14,341 nucleotides of DNA, from the NCBI GenBank assembly GCA_944333305.1, contig CALVKV010000027.1, positions 1 to 14,341 on the forward strand, given 5' to 3'. Position numbers and translations under genes: made by a program. Of this stretch, positions 1 to 5,773 are shown piece after piece. Position 1 is the stretch's first letter; every line of letters starts with the position of its first letter. The notes under the pieces were generated by a model that saw only the letters and a program-made list of their open reading frames with translations, made no database searches and was not told the DNA's origin. Source of the stretch: an uncultured Bacilli bacterium. GTDB lineage: Bacteria; Bacillota_I; Bacilli_A; RF39; UBA660.

Positions 1-386
1 GCAAATTCAATTAAAGCATAGGTATGAATATACATTTTACCTAATTCACATTTAGAGTAGTTTGATTGATCTACATTGATGATATTTGCAACCTTTTCTT
101 GAGTATGCTTATTTTTAGTTCTTGTTTCCTTTAAATTATTACCTAAAACACTTTTATCAATTTTATCATTGATAACATCATATTTTTTGGTATTAGTAAG
201 CCCACAAATATAATCTAAACTCACACCATAATAATTGCAAAAATCATTTAGTTTTGGGAGAATAATAGCATCAAGCCCATTTTCCCATCCAGCATAAGTT
301 GATCTACTTACACCTAAAATATCAGCAAGTTCTTTCTGTGTATTCCCAAAGTAAGTTCTTATATCTTTCATTCTTTCATATATCAT
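1..386 (-). CDS. Double-HTH XRE-family transcriptional regulator (3' end outside window)
   Basis: Reading the minus strand from the ATG at 386 gives 128 codons with no stop up to the window edge, so the C-terminus is missing. Two Cro/CI-type helix-turn-helix domains are visible. The first is at residues 6-62, with TQKELADILGVSRSTYAGWE as recognition region and a YGVSLDYICG end typical of XRE domains. The second is at residues 81-128, with TQEKVANIINVDQSNYSKCE as recognition region. A minus-strand ribosome site AGAGGTG (plus 394-400) lies 7 nt before the ATG; an internal Met at residue 6 has no comparable site. It is divergent from the rest of the window, the usual position of an ICE or prophage maintenance repressor. 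The role as repressor of the 463 or 1438 promoters is inference; the HTH family assignment is clear. Confidence 0.9.
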   Translation of the reverse strand, partial: MIYERMKDIRTYFGNTQKELADILGVSRSTYAGWENGLDAIILPKLNDFCNYYGVSLDYICGLTNTKKYDVINDKIDKSVLGNNLKETRTKNKHTQEKVANIINVDQSNYSKCELGKMYIHTYALIEF

Positions 387-390
387 ATAA

Positions 391-444
391 CGACACCTCT
401 AATATAATTTTCCCATTTAAAATAGAAATATTTAAAAAGTGTCG
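391..444. promoter_or_regulatory. Divergent control region with inverted CGACAC/GTGTCG half-sites
   Basis: CGACAC at 391-396 and its reverse complement GTGTCG at 439-444 flank the spacer between the XRE gene and the rightward gene. One copy overlaps the ribosome site of the XRE gene and the other lies just before the rightward extended -10 box. This placement suits an autoregulatory operator, but six-base identity is modest evidence. Confidence 0.3.
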
Positions 445-462
445 GTGTATTACCTAAAAACG

Positions 463-471
463 TGATATAAT
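463..471 (+). promoter_or_regulatory. Extended -10 promoter for the 494 gene
   Basis: TGATATAAT at 463-471 is a perfect -10 hexamer (TATAAT) with the TGn extension. No good -35 box is seen 17 bp upstream, which is acceptable for extended -10 promoters. Transcription would start near 478, only about 16 nt before the GTG start, with the ribosome site AAGGAAGG at 481-488 near the RNA 5' end. Confidence 0.6.
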
Positions 472-493
472 AAGAACAGAAAGGAAGGATATA

Positions 494-802
494 GTGTATT
501 ATTTAGATTTTAAAGATTACGTTCGAATTGTATTAAAATCCTTACTTGCATCATTAATAATAGTTCCCATTTTTCTTGGAATTTGTTTCTTAATAAAAAC
601 TAATATAGATTTTTCTTATTTTGTTTGTGATTCATGTGATATTCCGAGAGATTTAGCAATATCAGTTATGAGTATGGGGTTTGCTAATAATATGATATTT
701 TTATTAAGCGTTTTTGAGTTTGGAGTTATTTATTACTTATTTAATAAAATAAAAAACTCCAAACTCTATACTATTGTTTGGGAATTTATGACAAATTTAT
801 GA
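494..802 (+). CDS. Small two-TM membrane protein of unknown function
   Basis: A 102-residue protein that I do not recognise. It has two hydrophobic segments, about residues 12-34 and 66-84, separated by a short loop carrying a CDSC motif (Cys45, Cys48) that would lie outside the cytoplasm if both ends are inside. The start is GTG at 494, preceded by AAGGAAGG at 481-488; no ATG fits the ribosome site better. It is the first gene transcribed away from the XRE regulator and has its own extended -10 promoter, which suggests it is controlled by that regulator. Small membrane proteins in this slot of mobile elements may act in entry exclusion or host interaction, but nothing in the sequence shows this. 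Confidence 0.65.
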   Translation: MYYLDFKDYVRIVLKSLLASLIIVPIFLGICFLIKTNIDFSYFVCDSCDIPRDLAISVMSMGFANNMIFLLSVFEFGVIYYLFNKIKNSKLYTIVWEFMTNL

Positions 803-828
803 AATAGGTTATAAATATCATATTTATG

Positions 829-837
829 TGGTACAAT
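829..837 (+). promoter_or_regulatory. Extended -10 promoter for the 888 gene
   Basis: TGGTACAAT at 829-837 is a TGn-extended -10 element (TACAAT). TTATAA at 809-814 with a 17-bp spacer is a weak -35 box. It lies in the 85-bp gap after the previous stop codon and about 50 bp before the next start. Confidence 0.5.
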
Positions 838-887
838 TATTTACATAAGTCCAAATTAGTATTTGTGTAGTGAAAAGAGGATTTAGT

Positions 888-1370
888 ATGCTAGAAGAAA
901 AAAGAAAAAATATTTTCAACTTGATGAAAGAATTACAAGATAAGCAACATAAGGAATTACATGAAGTAATACCCAAAATAGATGATGGAGTTAATTTAGA
1001 TGATTTTTCAAAAAATCATAGTAATAGGGATTTGAAAGATGTTTATATATTTAAAGATGATATTAATAAAGGTAATATCTCCTTTGGGTTATACTTAATA
1101 AATTATGAACACACCGATCCTATTGCTTTAGATAAAGATTATCAGCCATTACCTTTAAATAAGAGATTATTATTTGAGTATGGTGCAGTTGTATCATTCC
1201 CAGTTGGTAATTATGATTTAGATATTTCTGGAGTATTTGGTGGTATTGAGGAAGATAAAGAAACTGCAATAAATAAATACAATCAATTAAGACAATATAT
1301 AAATATGATGTCTGAAGAAAAACTTTTAGATGCTATTGAAAAAAACATTTTAAAAGAGTTAAATTGTTAA
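888..1370 (+). CDS. Hypothetical soluble protein, 160 aa
   Basis: I do not recognise this protein. The reading frame is open from a GTG at 870, but AAAAGAGG at 873-880 sits 7 nt before the ATG at 888, so I choose ATG 888 (MLEEKRKNIF...). It has no signal peptide or membrane segment. The first 30 residues are charged and helical, the middle (about residues 45-120) looks like mixed beta strands (DVYIFKDDI, ISFGLYLINYEH, LFEYGAVVSFPVG), and the last 40 residues are helical again. It has its own upstream promoter element and no close downstream partner. Its position among the regulators suggests an accessory gene of the element, not part of the transfer machine. Confidence 0.65.
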   Translation: MLEEKRKNIFNLMKELQDKQHKELHEVIPKIDDGVNLDDFSKNHSNRDLKDVYIFKDDINKGNISFGLYLINYEHTDPIALDKDYQPLPLNKRLLFEYGAVVSFPVGNYDLDISGVFGGIEEDKETAINKYNQLRQYINMMSEEKLLDAIEKNILKELNC

Positions 1371-1412
1371 AAAAGTGGTTATTTTAAAAGCGACATAAAA
1401 AAAGCATAAAAC

Positions 1413-1434
1413 GACATGAAATAGACATGAAATA
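1413..1434 (+). repeat. Tandem 11-bp direct repeat GACATGAAATA
   Basis: GACATGAAATA occurs twice head to tail (1413-1423 and 1424-1434), ending 3 bp before the -35 box at 1438. A partial third copy GACATAAAA starts at 1392. The start-to-start spacings of 21 and 11 bp are close to two and one helical turns, as expected for protein sites on one DNA face. A regulator-binding site is inferred. Confidence 0.55.
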
Positions 1435-1437
1435 AAC

Positions 1438-1465
1438 TTGACTCCATCTTGTCAAGTGGTATAAT
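1438..1465 (+). promoter_or_regulatory. Promoter with overlapping operator-like dyad
   Basis: TTGACT (1438-1443), a 16-bp spacer and TATAAT (1460-1465), preceded by TGG, form a strong sigma-A type promoter. A perfect 7-bp inverted repeat, ACTTGAC (1436-1442) and GTCAAGT (1451-1457) with 8 bp between, covers the -35 and half of the spacer. That is the expected place for a repressor operator. Confidence 0.7.
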
Positions 1466-1471
1466 AATGTA

Positions 1472-1528
1472 AAATAAACAAATTATGCAAAGAGAGAGAT
1501 TATTTCTTTGCTTTTTGTTTATTTTTTT
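1472..1528 (+). terminator. Intrinsic terminator/attenuator hairpin at the predicted transcript 5' end
   Basis: AAATAAACAAA (1472-1482) pairs perfectly with TTTGTTTATTT (1514-1524). Inside it GCAAAG (1487-1492) pairs with CTTTGC (1506-1511), and a T-rich run follows to 1528. The hairpin begins only about 7 nt after the -10 box at 1460-1465, so the transcript from that promoter would start at the base of the stem and could end after about 57 nt. This is either an attenuator or a very short structured RNA. Confidence 0.6.
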
Positions 1529-1556
1529 AATAAAAACTATTGACACTTATTTCTAA
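1485..1556 (+). other. Possible 23-codon leader ORF within the hairpin
   Basis: ATG at 1485 opens 23 codons (MQRERLFLCFLFIFLIKTID...) ending in TAA at 1554-1556. The peptide is basic at the start, then strongly hydrophobic. There is no ribosome site, and it lies inside the attenuator stem. It might be a leader peptide, but it may equally be a chance ORF in T-rich hairpin DNA. Confidence 0.2.
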
Positions 1557-1568
1557 AACCGTTAGAAT
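1540..1568 (+). promoter_or_regulatory. Consensus promoter for the 42-codon ORF and the ArpU-like gene
   Basis: TTGACA (1540-1545) is a perfect -35 box, with a 17-bp spacer and TAGAAT (1563-1568, one mismatch). The predicted start near 1575 leaves an unusually long leader of about 135 nt before the ATG at 1710. Confidence 0.75.
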
Positions 1569-1709
1569 ATAAGGCAATTTATTTGTTGATGTAATGGCAG
1601 ATGCTATTATTAATAAAATTTAGAGTTGTTAGGGTAGAAAAAGCAGTATCATTTCTATTTTGAGAACAGTTACTGACTTTTTCGCCCCTTTTTTATGAAA
1701 TGAGGTTAT

Positions 1710-1838
1710 ATGATGATTTCTAGTAAAAAAGGATGTTCTTCAGCCGGCTGTTTAAGTGTAAATAGTTGCTATAATAATGCGAGTATTTTTAAAGTCTCTA
1801 AAAATAACGTATTAAGAATTATAAAGAGAGAAAGTTAA
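1710..1838 (+). CDS. Small Cys-containing peptide, 42 codons
   Basis: ATG at 1710 or 1713 follows TGAGG at 1701-1705 with 4 or 7 nt spacing and opens 42 codons to TAA at 1836-1838. The N-terminal half is small and polar with three Cys in a C-x4-C-x5-C pattern (KKGCSSAGCLSVNSCYNN). The C-terminal half is basic and helical (FKVSKNNVLRIIKRES). There is no typical signal peptide or membrane segment. It sits directly behind a near-perfect promoter and ahead of a long hairpin, which favours real expression over a chance ORF. Possible roles are a regulatory leader peptide for the following ArpU-like gene, a signalling or antimicrobial peptide, or a small DNA-binding or metal-binding protein. I cannot decide between them. 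Confidence 0.55.
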   Translation: MMISSKKGCSSAGCLSVNSCYNNASIFKVSKNNVLRIIKRES

Positions 1839-1861
1839 GGGCTTTTGCCCCTCTAATTTTC
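1830..1861 (+). terminator. Bulged stem-loop after the 42-codon ORF (terminator or attenuator)
   Basis: The left arm 1830-1842 and right arm 1847-1861 pair over about 13 bp with two bulges and one G-T pair around a TTTT loop; the core is GGGC/GCCC. CCCTCTTTTATTTTAT follows, a broken T tract. The stop codon of the small ORF lies in the left arm, so ribosome position could affect folding. The next gene starts about 30 bp later, suggesting partial termination. Confidence 0.5.
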
Positions 1862-1885
1862 CCTCTTTTATTTTATATTGAAAGG

Positions 1886-2371
1886 GTGGTTACTTTGAAT
1901 ACAAATTATGAACAATGTTACGAAGAAGAATATGCAGACAATTTTACATTAACAAAAGAAGAAATGGTAATCTATGATATACTAGCGACTTATGAAAAAG
2001 TTATAGAAAAGTTAAGAGAACTAAAAATAGCTAGAAATAAGTTTATTAATGGCTATCATGTTAGATTAACTGCTAATTATAGACCAAGATTAGAACAATT
2101 CTCTAATAATGTTTCTGACCCTGTTGGTAAAGCAGTTGAATATAAACTTGATAGTGAGCAAGCCTATAATGAGTTTAATATTCAACTTAACAAATTATAC
2201 TCTATAATGTCTAAAGAGGAAAATGCATATATTAATGATTGCTTATTATGTGGTAAATCAGAGGCATCATTAAGGACTAAATTTGATTTAGGCAGAGAAG
2301 CATTTAATACTATTAAGAATAGTGCAATTATTAGATTTGGTATCGTATTTAATATAATTGTTTATAAATAA
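1886..2371 (+). CDS. ArpU/RinA-like transcriptional regulator (DUF1492-type)
   Basis: The 161-residue protein has the layout of the phage and ICE regulators of the ArpU/RinA type. There is a long N-terminal helix (about residues 24-52, EEMVIYDILATYEKVIEKLR), a variable centre with NNVSDPVGKAVEYK, a second helix pair (about 90-115), and a C-terminal sigma-factor-like helix-turn-helix region (about 118-155) ending IKNSAIIRFGIVFN. The family controls late genes in phages and transfer genes in some elements. GTG at 1886 overlaps the ribosome site AAAGGGTGG, so TTG at 1895 (three codons later) may be the true start. It ends at a terminator (2391-2417) and shares the promoter at 1540 with the small ORF. 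The family call rests on pattern recognition and is moderate; the role as activator of the transfer operon is inference. Confidence 0.55.
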   Translation: MVTLNTNYEQCYEEEYADNFTLTKEEMVIYDILATYEKVIEKLRELKIARNKFINGYHVRLTANYRPRLEQFSNNVSDPVGKAVEYKLDSEQAYNEFNIQLNKLYSIMSKEENAYINDCLLCGKSEASLRTKFDLGREAFNTIKNSAIIRFGIVFNIIVYK

Positions 2372-2390
2372 TAAATTGAAAAGTAACCGT

Positions 2391-2417
2391 AGGAGCCTTT
2401 TTGGACTCTTTTTTTTT
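2391..2417 (+). terminator. Rho-independent terminator after the ArpU-like gene
   Basis: AGGAGCC (2391-2397), a TTTTT loop and GGaCTCTT (2403-2410) form a stem with one bulged A, followed by an uninterrupted T run to 2417. It lies 20 bp after the stop codon. Confidence 0.75.
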
Positions 2418-2477
2418 GCATTAATTTTATGAGTTTATAGGGATCTCATTGTCAAAAAACTAACTTTGAAAGGAGTG

Positions 2478-2564
2478 ATGAAAATGCACATTTTCAATAA
2501 ACGACAGAAAATACCGTAATTTTTAGAAAAAATCAAAAAAACTCTTGCAAAATTTCTTTTTTAG
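2478..2564 (+). pseudogene. Mini-ORF with strong ribosome site, 13 codons, possibly a 28-codon ORF broken by TAA
   Basis: AAAGGAGTG (2469-2477) is among the best ribosome sites in the window. It directly abuts ATG 2478, with an in-frame ATG at 2484. The frame reads MKMHIFNKRQKIP and then TAA at 2517-2519. Without that stop the same frame would continue FLEKIKKTLAKFLF to TAG at 2562-2564, giving a 28-residue basic, amphipathic peptide. Either a 13-residue leader peptide is made or a small gene has been lost by a point change. No longer homologous frame is visible. Confidence 0.3.
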
Positions 2565-2591
2565 AGTGATAAATAGAATATGTTATATCCG

Positions 2592-2621
2592 TTGTCAAAG
2601 TGCATTAAAAGGCAATATAAC
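2592..2621 (+). promoter_or_regulatory. Probable promoter of the surface/transfer operon
   Basis: TTGTCA (2592-2597), an 18-bp spacer and TATAAC (2616-2621) form a reasonable sigma-A promoter upstream of the 2651 gene. A 7-bp inverted repeat GTTATAT (2582-2588) and ATATAAC (2615-2621) brackets the -35 region and overlaps the -10, so it could be an operator. Confidence 0.5.
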
Positions 2622-2650
2622 GATTTTGGAGTTAGGAGTTGAATAATTAT

Positions 2651-3247
2651 ATGACCACTAAAAGAAAGATGCTTAAAAGAGTTATTTTGGTAATTATAGT
2701 ATCATTATTTCTTTTTGGTACTGTAATAGGTATAGGTATTATAAATAATAGAGATGTTTCAAAAGAACAATCATCAAAAACACGATTAAATTCTGATTTA
2801 AAAACAGAAAGTATAACCGAAGAAAAAGAAGAAGATGATAATGAAGAAAAACTTGAAACTGAAAATAAAGAAGAACAAATAGAAGAAAAACCAAAGGAAG
2901 AAATGCCACAAAGTGAGGCTAATACAAATGAAACATATACAACTCCTAAAAATGATACTAACACTAATAACCAGCAAACAACAACACCAACTCCACCACA
3001 AACGATAACTCCACCAGTAGTAGAAGAACCTAGTTGCACACCTAAAAAATTTTATACAGTTTTTAGAGCAGACTTTGATTCTATGGCAGAATGTAATAGA
3101 GTTGGAGAACTTTATAAAAAAGAATACGGGTATTACGGATATTTTTGCGATTATACTACTGATGACTGTGGTGTTATGTACTATATGTTGACTATGTTTG
3201 ATGGAAATAATAACTATATTGCTTATCCAGATATTCCCAAGCCTTGA
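2651..3247 (+). CDS. Membrane-anchored protein with low-complexity stalk and four-Cys C-terminal domain
   Basis: I choose ATG 2651, 12 nt after TTAGGAG (2632-2638); a TTG at 2639 is in frame but abuts the ribosome site. The 198-residue product has a basic N-terminus and one hydrophobic anchor (residues 11-31). Next come an acidic Glu/Lys-rich segment (about 52-90) and a Thr/Asn/Pro-rich segment (91-125), which together look like an extended stalk through the cell wall. A compact C-terminal domain (129-198) is rich in Tyr and has four Cys (129, 148, 166, 173), which could form two disulfides outside the cell. I do not recognise the C-terminal domain. It lies directly upstream of the adhesin and sortase genes, so a surface or mating-contact role is likely, but there is no direct evidence. 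Confidence 0.75.
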   Translation: MTTKRKMLKRVILVIIVSLFLFGTVIGIGIINNRDVSKEQSSKTRLNSDLKTESITEEKEEDDNEEKLETENKEEQIEEKPKEEMPQSEANTNETYTTPKNDTNTNNQQTTTPTPPQTITPPVVEEPSCTPKKFYTVFRADFDSMAECNRVGELYKKEYGYYGYFCDYTTDDCGVMYYMLTMFDGNNNYIAYPDIPKP

Positions 3248-3263
3248 TAGGCTTTTTTCTTTT
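3239..3263 (+). terminator. Intrinsic terminator overlapping the stop codon of the 2651 gene
   Basis: AAGCCT (3239-3244) and AGGCTT (3249-3254) form a perfect 6-bp stem whose TGAT loop contains the stop codon, followed by TTTTCTTTT. Only about 20 bp separate it from the ribosome site of the adhesin gene, with no room for a promoter, so read-through is needed for downstream expression from the 2592 promoter. Confidence 0.65.
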
Positions 3264-3283
3264 GGTAAAAATAGGAGGAATTT

Positions 3284-5773
3284 ATGAAGAAGATAAAAAA
3301 TAAGATAATTAATGGTTTGATGTTATTGTTGATTGGAATTTCATGTGTGCCAACAGTAAATGCATCAACATATAATGAAACTTTTAATGATAAATCTCAA
3401 TGGATAAGTGGAGATTATATCTTAAAGGTAAAAGGAAGTACAAGAAAATACCAACAGATGACAGTAATTACTAGAAATTCCGATGGAAGTTTCGTTTACT
3501 GTATTGAACCTGGTACTCCAGTTTCAGATGGAGCTGTTTATCCAGGACAAGATTTTGACCAATCCTATGTAGGACAGATGACACAAGAGCAATGGAGAAG
3601 AATTACTTTGCTTGCATATTATGGTTACGGATATGGAAACCATACTGACATACATTGGTATACAGTAACTCAATATTTAATATGGCAAACAGTACCTCAT
3701 GGTTATGACATTTATTTTACTGATTCACTTAATGGAAATCGAATTACTAAATACACAAATGAAATTAATGAGTTAAATCGTTTGGTAGAAGAACATAATA
3801 TTAGCCCTAATATAACTAATGATACTATTGATATGGTTATTGGAGATACAGTAGAATTAACTGATTCTAACAATGTATTAAATAAGTTTGAAGTTGTTGA
3901 TACTGATAATGTTAGTGCTTCTATTAGTGGAAACACATTAAGTATCACTGCAAATGATGTTGGCGATGGTAGTGTTACTATCAGTAAAAGAGATAAAAAT
4001 TACTCACATCCTGCGATTATTTATTATCATCCTACATCACAAGATTTAATGATGAGAGGAGCTTACGATCCGATTGATGTAAATTTAAAAATTGAAATCG
4101 TAGGTGGTAAGGTATCAGTAAAAAAAGTTGACATGGATACTGGCTTGGGCATTGCTCAAGGAGATGCAACTTTAGATGGTGCAGTATATGGTATTTATGA
4201 TTTAGAAGGAAATAGAGTAGGCGAAGTTATTTCAAAAGGTGGAGAATATGTAACAAGTGATTATTTGCCATCTTTAGGTACGTTTTTTCTAAAAGAAGAA
4301 AAATCCTCAACTGGATACGAACTTAACGAAACCAAGTATTTTTTTAATATTACGAAAGATGACTTGTATCCAGAGGTAGATGTTACAGAGAAAGTTATTG
4401 AACGTGATTTAAAAATATTTAAAGTTTATGCTAGTGATGAAACAGGATTCTTAACTGGTGAGCCTAATGTAACTTTTGATATATATTTAAAGTCAACTGG
4501 CGAAAAAGTAACAAGTATTACTACTGATGAAAACGGTTATGCAACAGCAACTTTACCATACGGAACTTATACAGTTAGGCAAGTAAGTTCAACTGAAGAT
4601 CATGAAATGGTAGAAGATTTTGAAATAGTCGTAAATGAATATTCAGAAGATCCAATTTACAAGTTGCTTGCAAATGCAGAAATTACTGCTAGATTAAAAG
4701 TTATAAAAATTGATTCAGAAACTGGAAATACTATTCCAGTAGCAGGAATTAAATTTAAAATTTTTGATGTTGAAAATAACGAATATGTATGTCAAGTTAC
4801 AGACAAAGAACAATGTGTTTTTGAAACTAATGATGAGGGGATTTTACTTACACCATTACCATTAGAAAGTGGAACTTATCGTTTAGAAGAACAAGATCAA
4901 AAGTTAGATGGTTATTTATGGAATGAAGAAGCCTTAACATTTGCTATTGGAGATGATTCTACTTTAATTAATGATGATGTATTTGGTGCTATTGTTGAAG
5001 TGAAATTTGAAAATACTCAAGTTAAAGGAAAAGTAGAAATTAATAAAACTGGAGAAGAACTTATCATTGAGGATGACTCTTATCATTATGAAAAAATTAA
5101 ACTTGAAGGAGCAGAATTTGAACTTCGTGCAAATGAAGATATAATTGTTGGAGGAAAAACTTATTATAAGAAAGGCGAATTAGTTACTATTTTAGTTACT
5201 GACAAAGATGGTTATGCAAGTATAGATAACTTACCTTTAGGAAAATATACACTAAAGGAAATCAAGTCTGCTAATAACAATGTTCTTGATCCAAATACAT
5301 ACGAGTTTGAACTTGTTTATGAAGATCAATATACTGAAGTGGTATATAAAACATTTACTCTTGATAATAAGTATCCAAAAGGCGAACTTGAATTTACCAA
5401 AACTGATTTAGTAACTGGAGATCCACTACCTGATACGAAAATTGAAATCTTTACAGAAAATGGAGTTAAAGTTTTTGAGGGAAGAACTGATGAGAATGGA
5501 AAAATCATTATTACTGATTTACCAGTTGGCAAATACTTTATTTTAGAATCAGATGCACCAGATGGTTATATTTTAAACGAGGAGAAAATGTGGTTTTCTA
5601 TTACTGAAAACGGAGAAATTGTTAAAGCAGATATGACTAATGAAAAGATTGTTGAAGTTCCTAATACATCACAAGAAAAAGACATTCTTATTGAAATTAT
5701 TTCAGCAACACTTTTATTATCAGGTATAGGAATTATTATTTATGCTAAAAAGAAAAGCAAAAATAGAAAATAA
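3284..5773 (+). CDS. SpaA/Cna-B isopeptide adhesin with thioester head, LPXTG-like anchored
   Basis: An 829-residue cell-wall surface protein. A signal peptide (residues 1-27, ending VNA) is followed by a thioester (TQXA-type) domain at about 35-150, with Cys73 in YCIEPG and Gln130 in TVTQYLIW as the expected thioester pair, which can bond covalently to a target surface. After an Ig-like linker (about 175-270) come five SpaA/Cna-B repeats starting near 275, 373, 468, 580 and 698. Isopeptide Glu candidates are 338, 536, 659 and 755; in repeat 2 the position is Gln433. The C-terminus has VPNTS (792-796), a hydrophobic segment (801-820) and a KKKSKNRK tail, a variant sortase sorting signal. AGGAGG at 3273-3278 sets the ATG at 3284. 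The overlapping downstream sortase is the obvious anchoring enzyme. In a transfer operon it likely promotes donor-recipient contact (inference). Confidence 0.92.
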   Translation: MKKIKNKIINGLMLLLIGISCVPTVNASTYNETFNDKSQWISGDYILKVKGSTRKYQQMTVITRNSDGSFVYCIEPGTPVSDGAVYPGQDFDQSYVGQMTQEQWRRITLLAYYGYGYGNHTDIHWYTVTQYLIWQTVPHGYDIYFTDSLNGNRITKYTNEINELNRLVEEHNISPNITNDTIDMVIGDTVELTDSNNVLNKFEVVDTDNVSASISGNTLSITANDVGDGSVTISKRDKNYSHPAIIYYHPTSQDLMMRGAYDPIDVNLKIEIVGGKVSVKKVDMDTGLGIAQGDATLDGAVYGIYDLEGNRVGEVISKGGEYVTSDYLPSLGTFFLKEEKSSTGYELNETKYFFNITKDDLYPEVDVTEKVIERDLKIFKVYASDETGFLTGEPNVTFDIYLKSTGEKVTSITTDENGYATATLPYGTYTVRQVSSTEDHEMVEDFEIVVNEYSEDPIYKLLANAEITARLKVIKIDSETGNTIPVAGIKFKIFDVENNEYVCQVTDKEQCVFETNDEGILLTPLPLESGTYRLEEQDQKLDGYLWNEEALTFAIGDDSTLINDDVFGAIVEVKFENTQVKGKVEINKTGEELIIEDDSYHYEKIKLEGAEFELRANEDIIVGGKTYYKKGELVTILVTDKDGYASIDNLPLGKYTLKEIKSANNNVLDPNTYEFELVYEDQYTEVVYKTFTLDNKYPKGELEFTKTDLVTGDPLPDTKIEIFTENGVKVFEGRTDENGKIIITDLPVGKYFILESDAPDGYILNEEKMWFSITENGEIVKADMTNEKIVEVPNTSQEKDILIEIISATLLLSGIGIIIYAKKKSKNRK

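Larger units (their letters stand above)
1371..1709. other. 339-bp regulatory intergenic region
   Basis: This gap holds no long ORF but is dense in control signals, annotated separately. In order they are an 11-bp tandem repeat, a promoter whose -35 is covered by a perfect dyad, a terminator-like hairpin at the predicted start of transcription, a second consensus promoter and a 135-nt untranslated leader. The leader contains a weak stem TAGAAA/TTTCTA (1635-1640 and 1652-1657), then runs into the 42-codon ORF at 1710. Confidence 0.6.

Noticed and set aside
401..406. Minus-strand TATATT as -10 box of the XRE gene
   Set aside because: Transcription would begin within the ribosome site at 394-400, so it cannot serve that gene well; no better -10/-35 pair is clear.
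1436..1457. The ACTTGAC dyad as an origin of transfer nick region
   Set aside because: It overlaps a promoter exactly, no relaxase gene is nearby, and no nick-type motif is seen.
2639..2650. TTG at 2639 as start of the stalked four-Cys protein
   Set aside because: The codon abuts AGGAG with no spacing; ATG 2651 is more plausible.
2647..3039. Minus-strand ORFs (130 aa and 67 aa) rich in Ser, Val, Phe and Cys
   Set aside because: They are antisense shadows of the Glu/Lys/Thr-rich low-complexity stalk of the 2651 gene, with no ribosome site.
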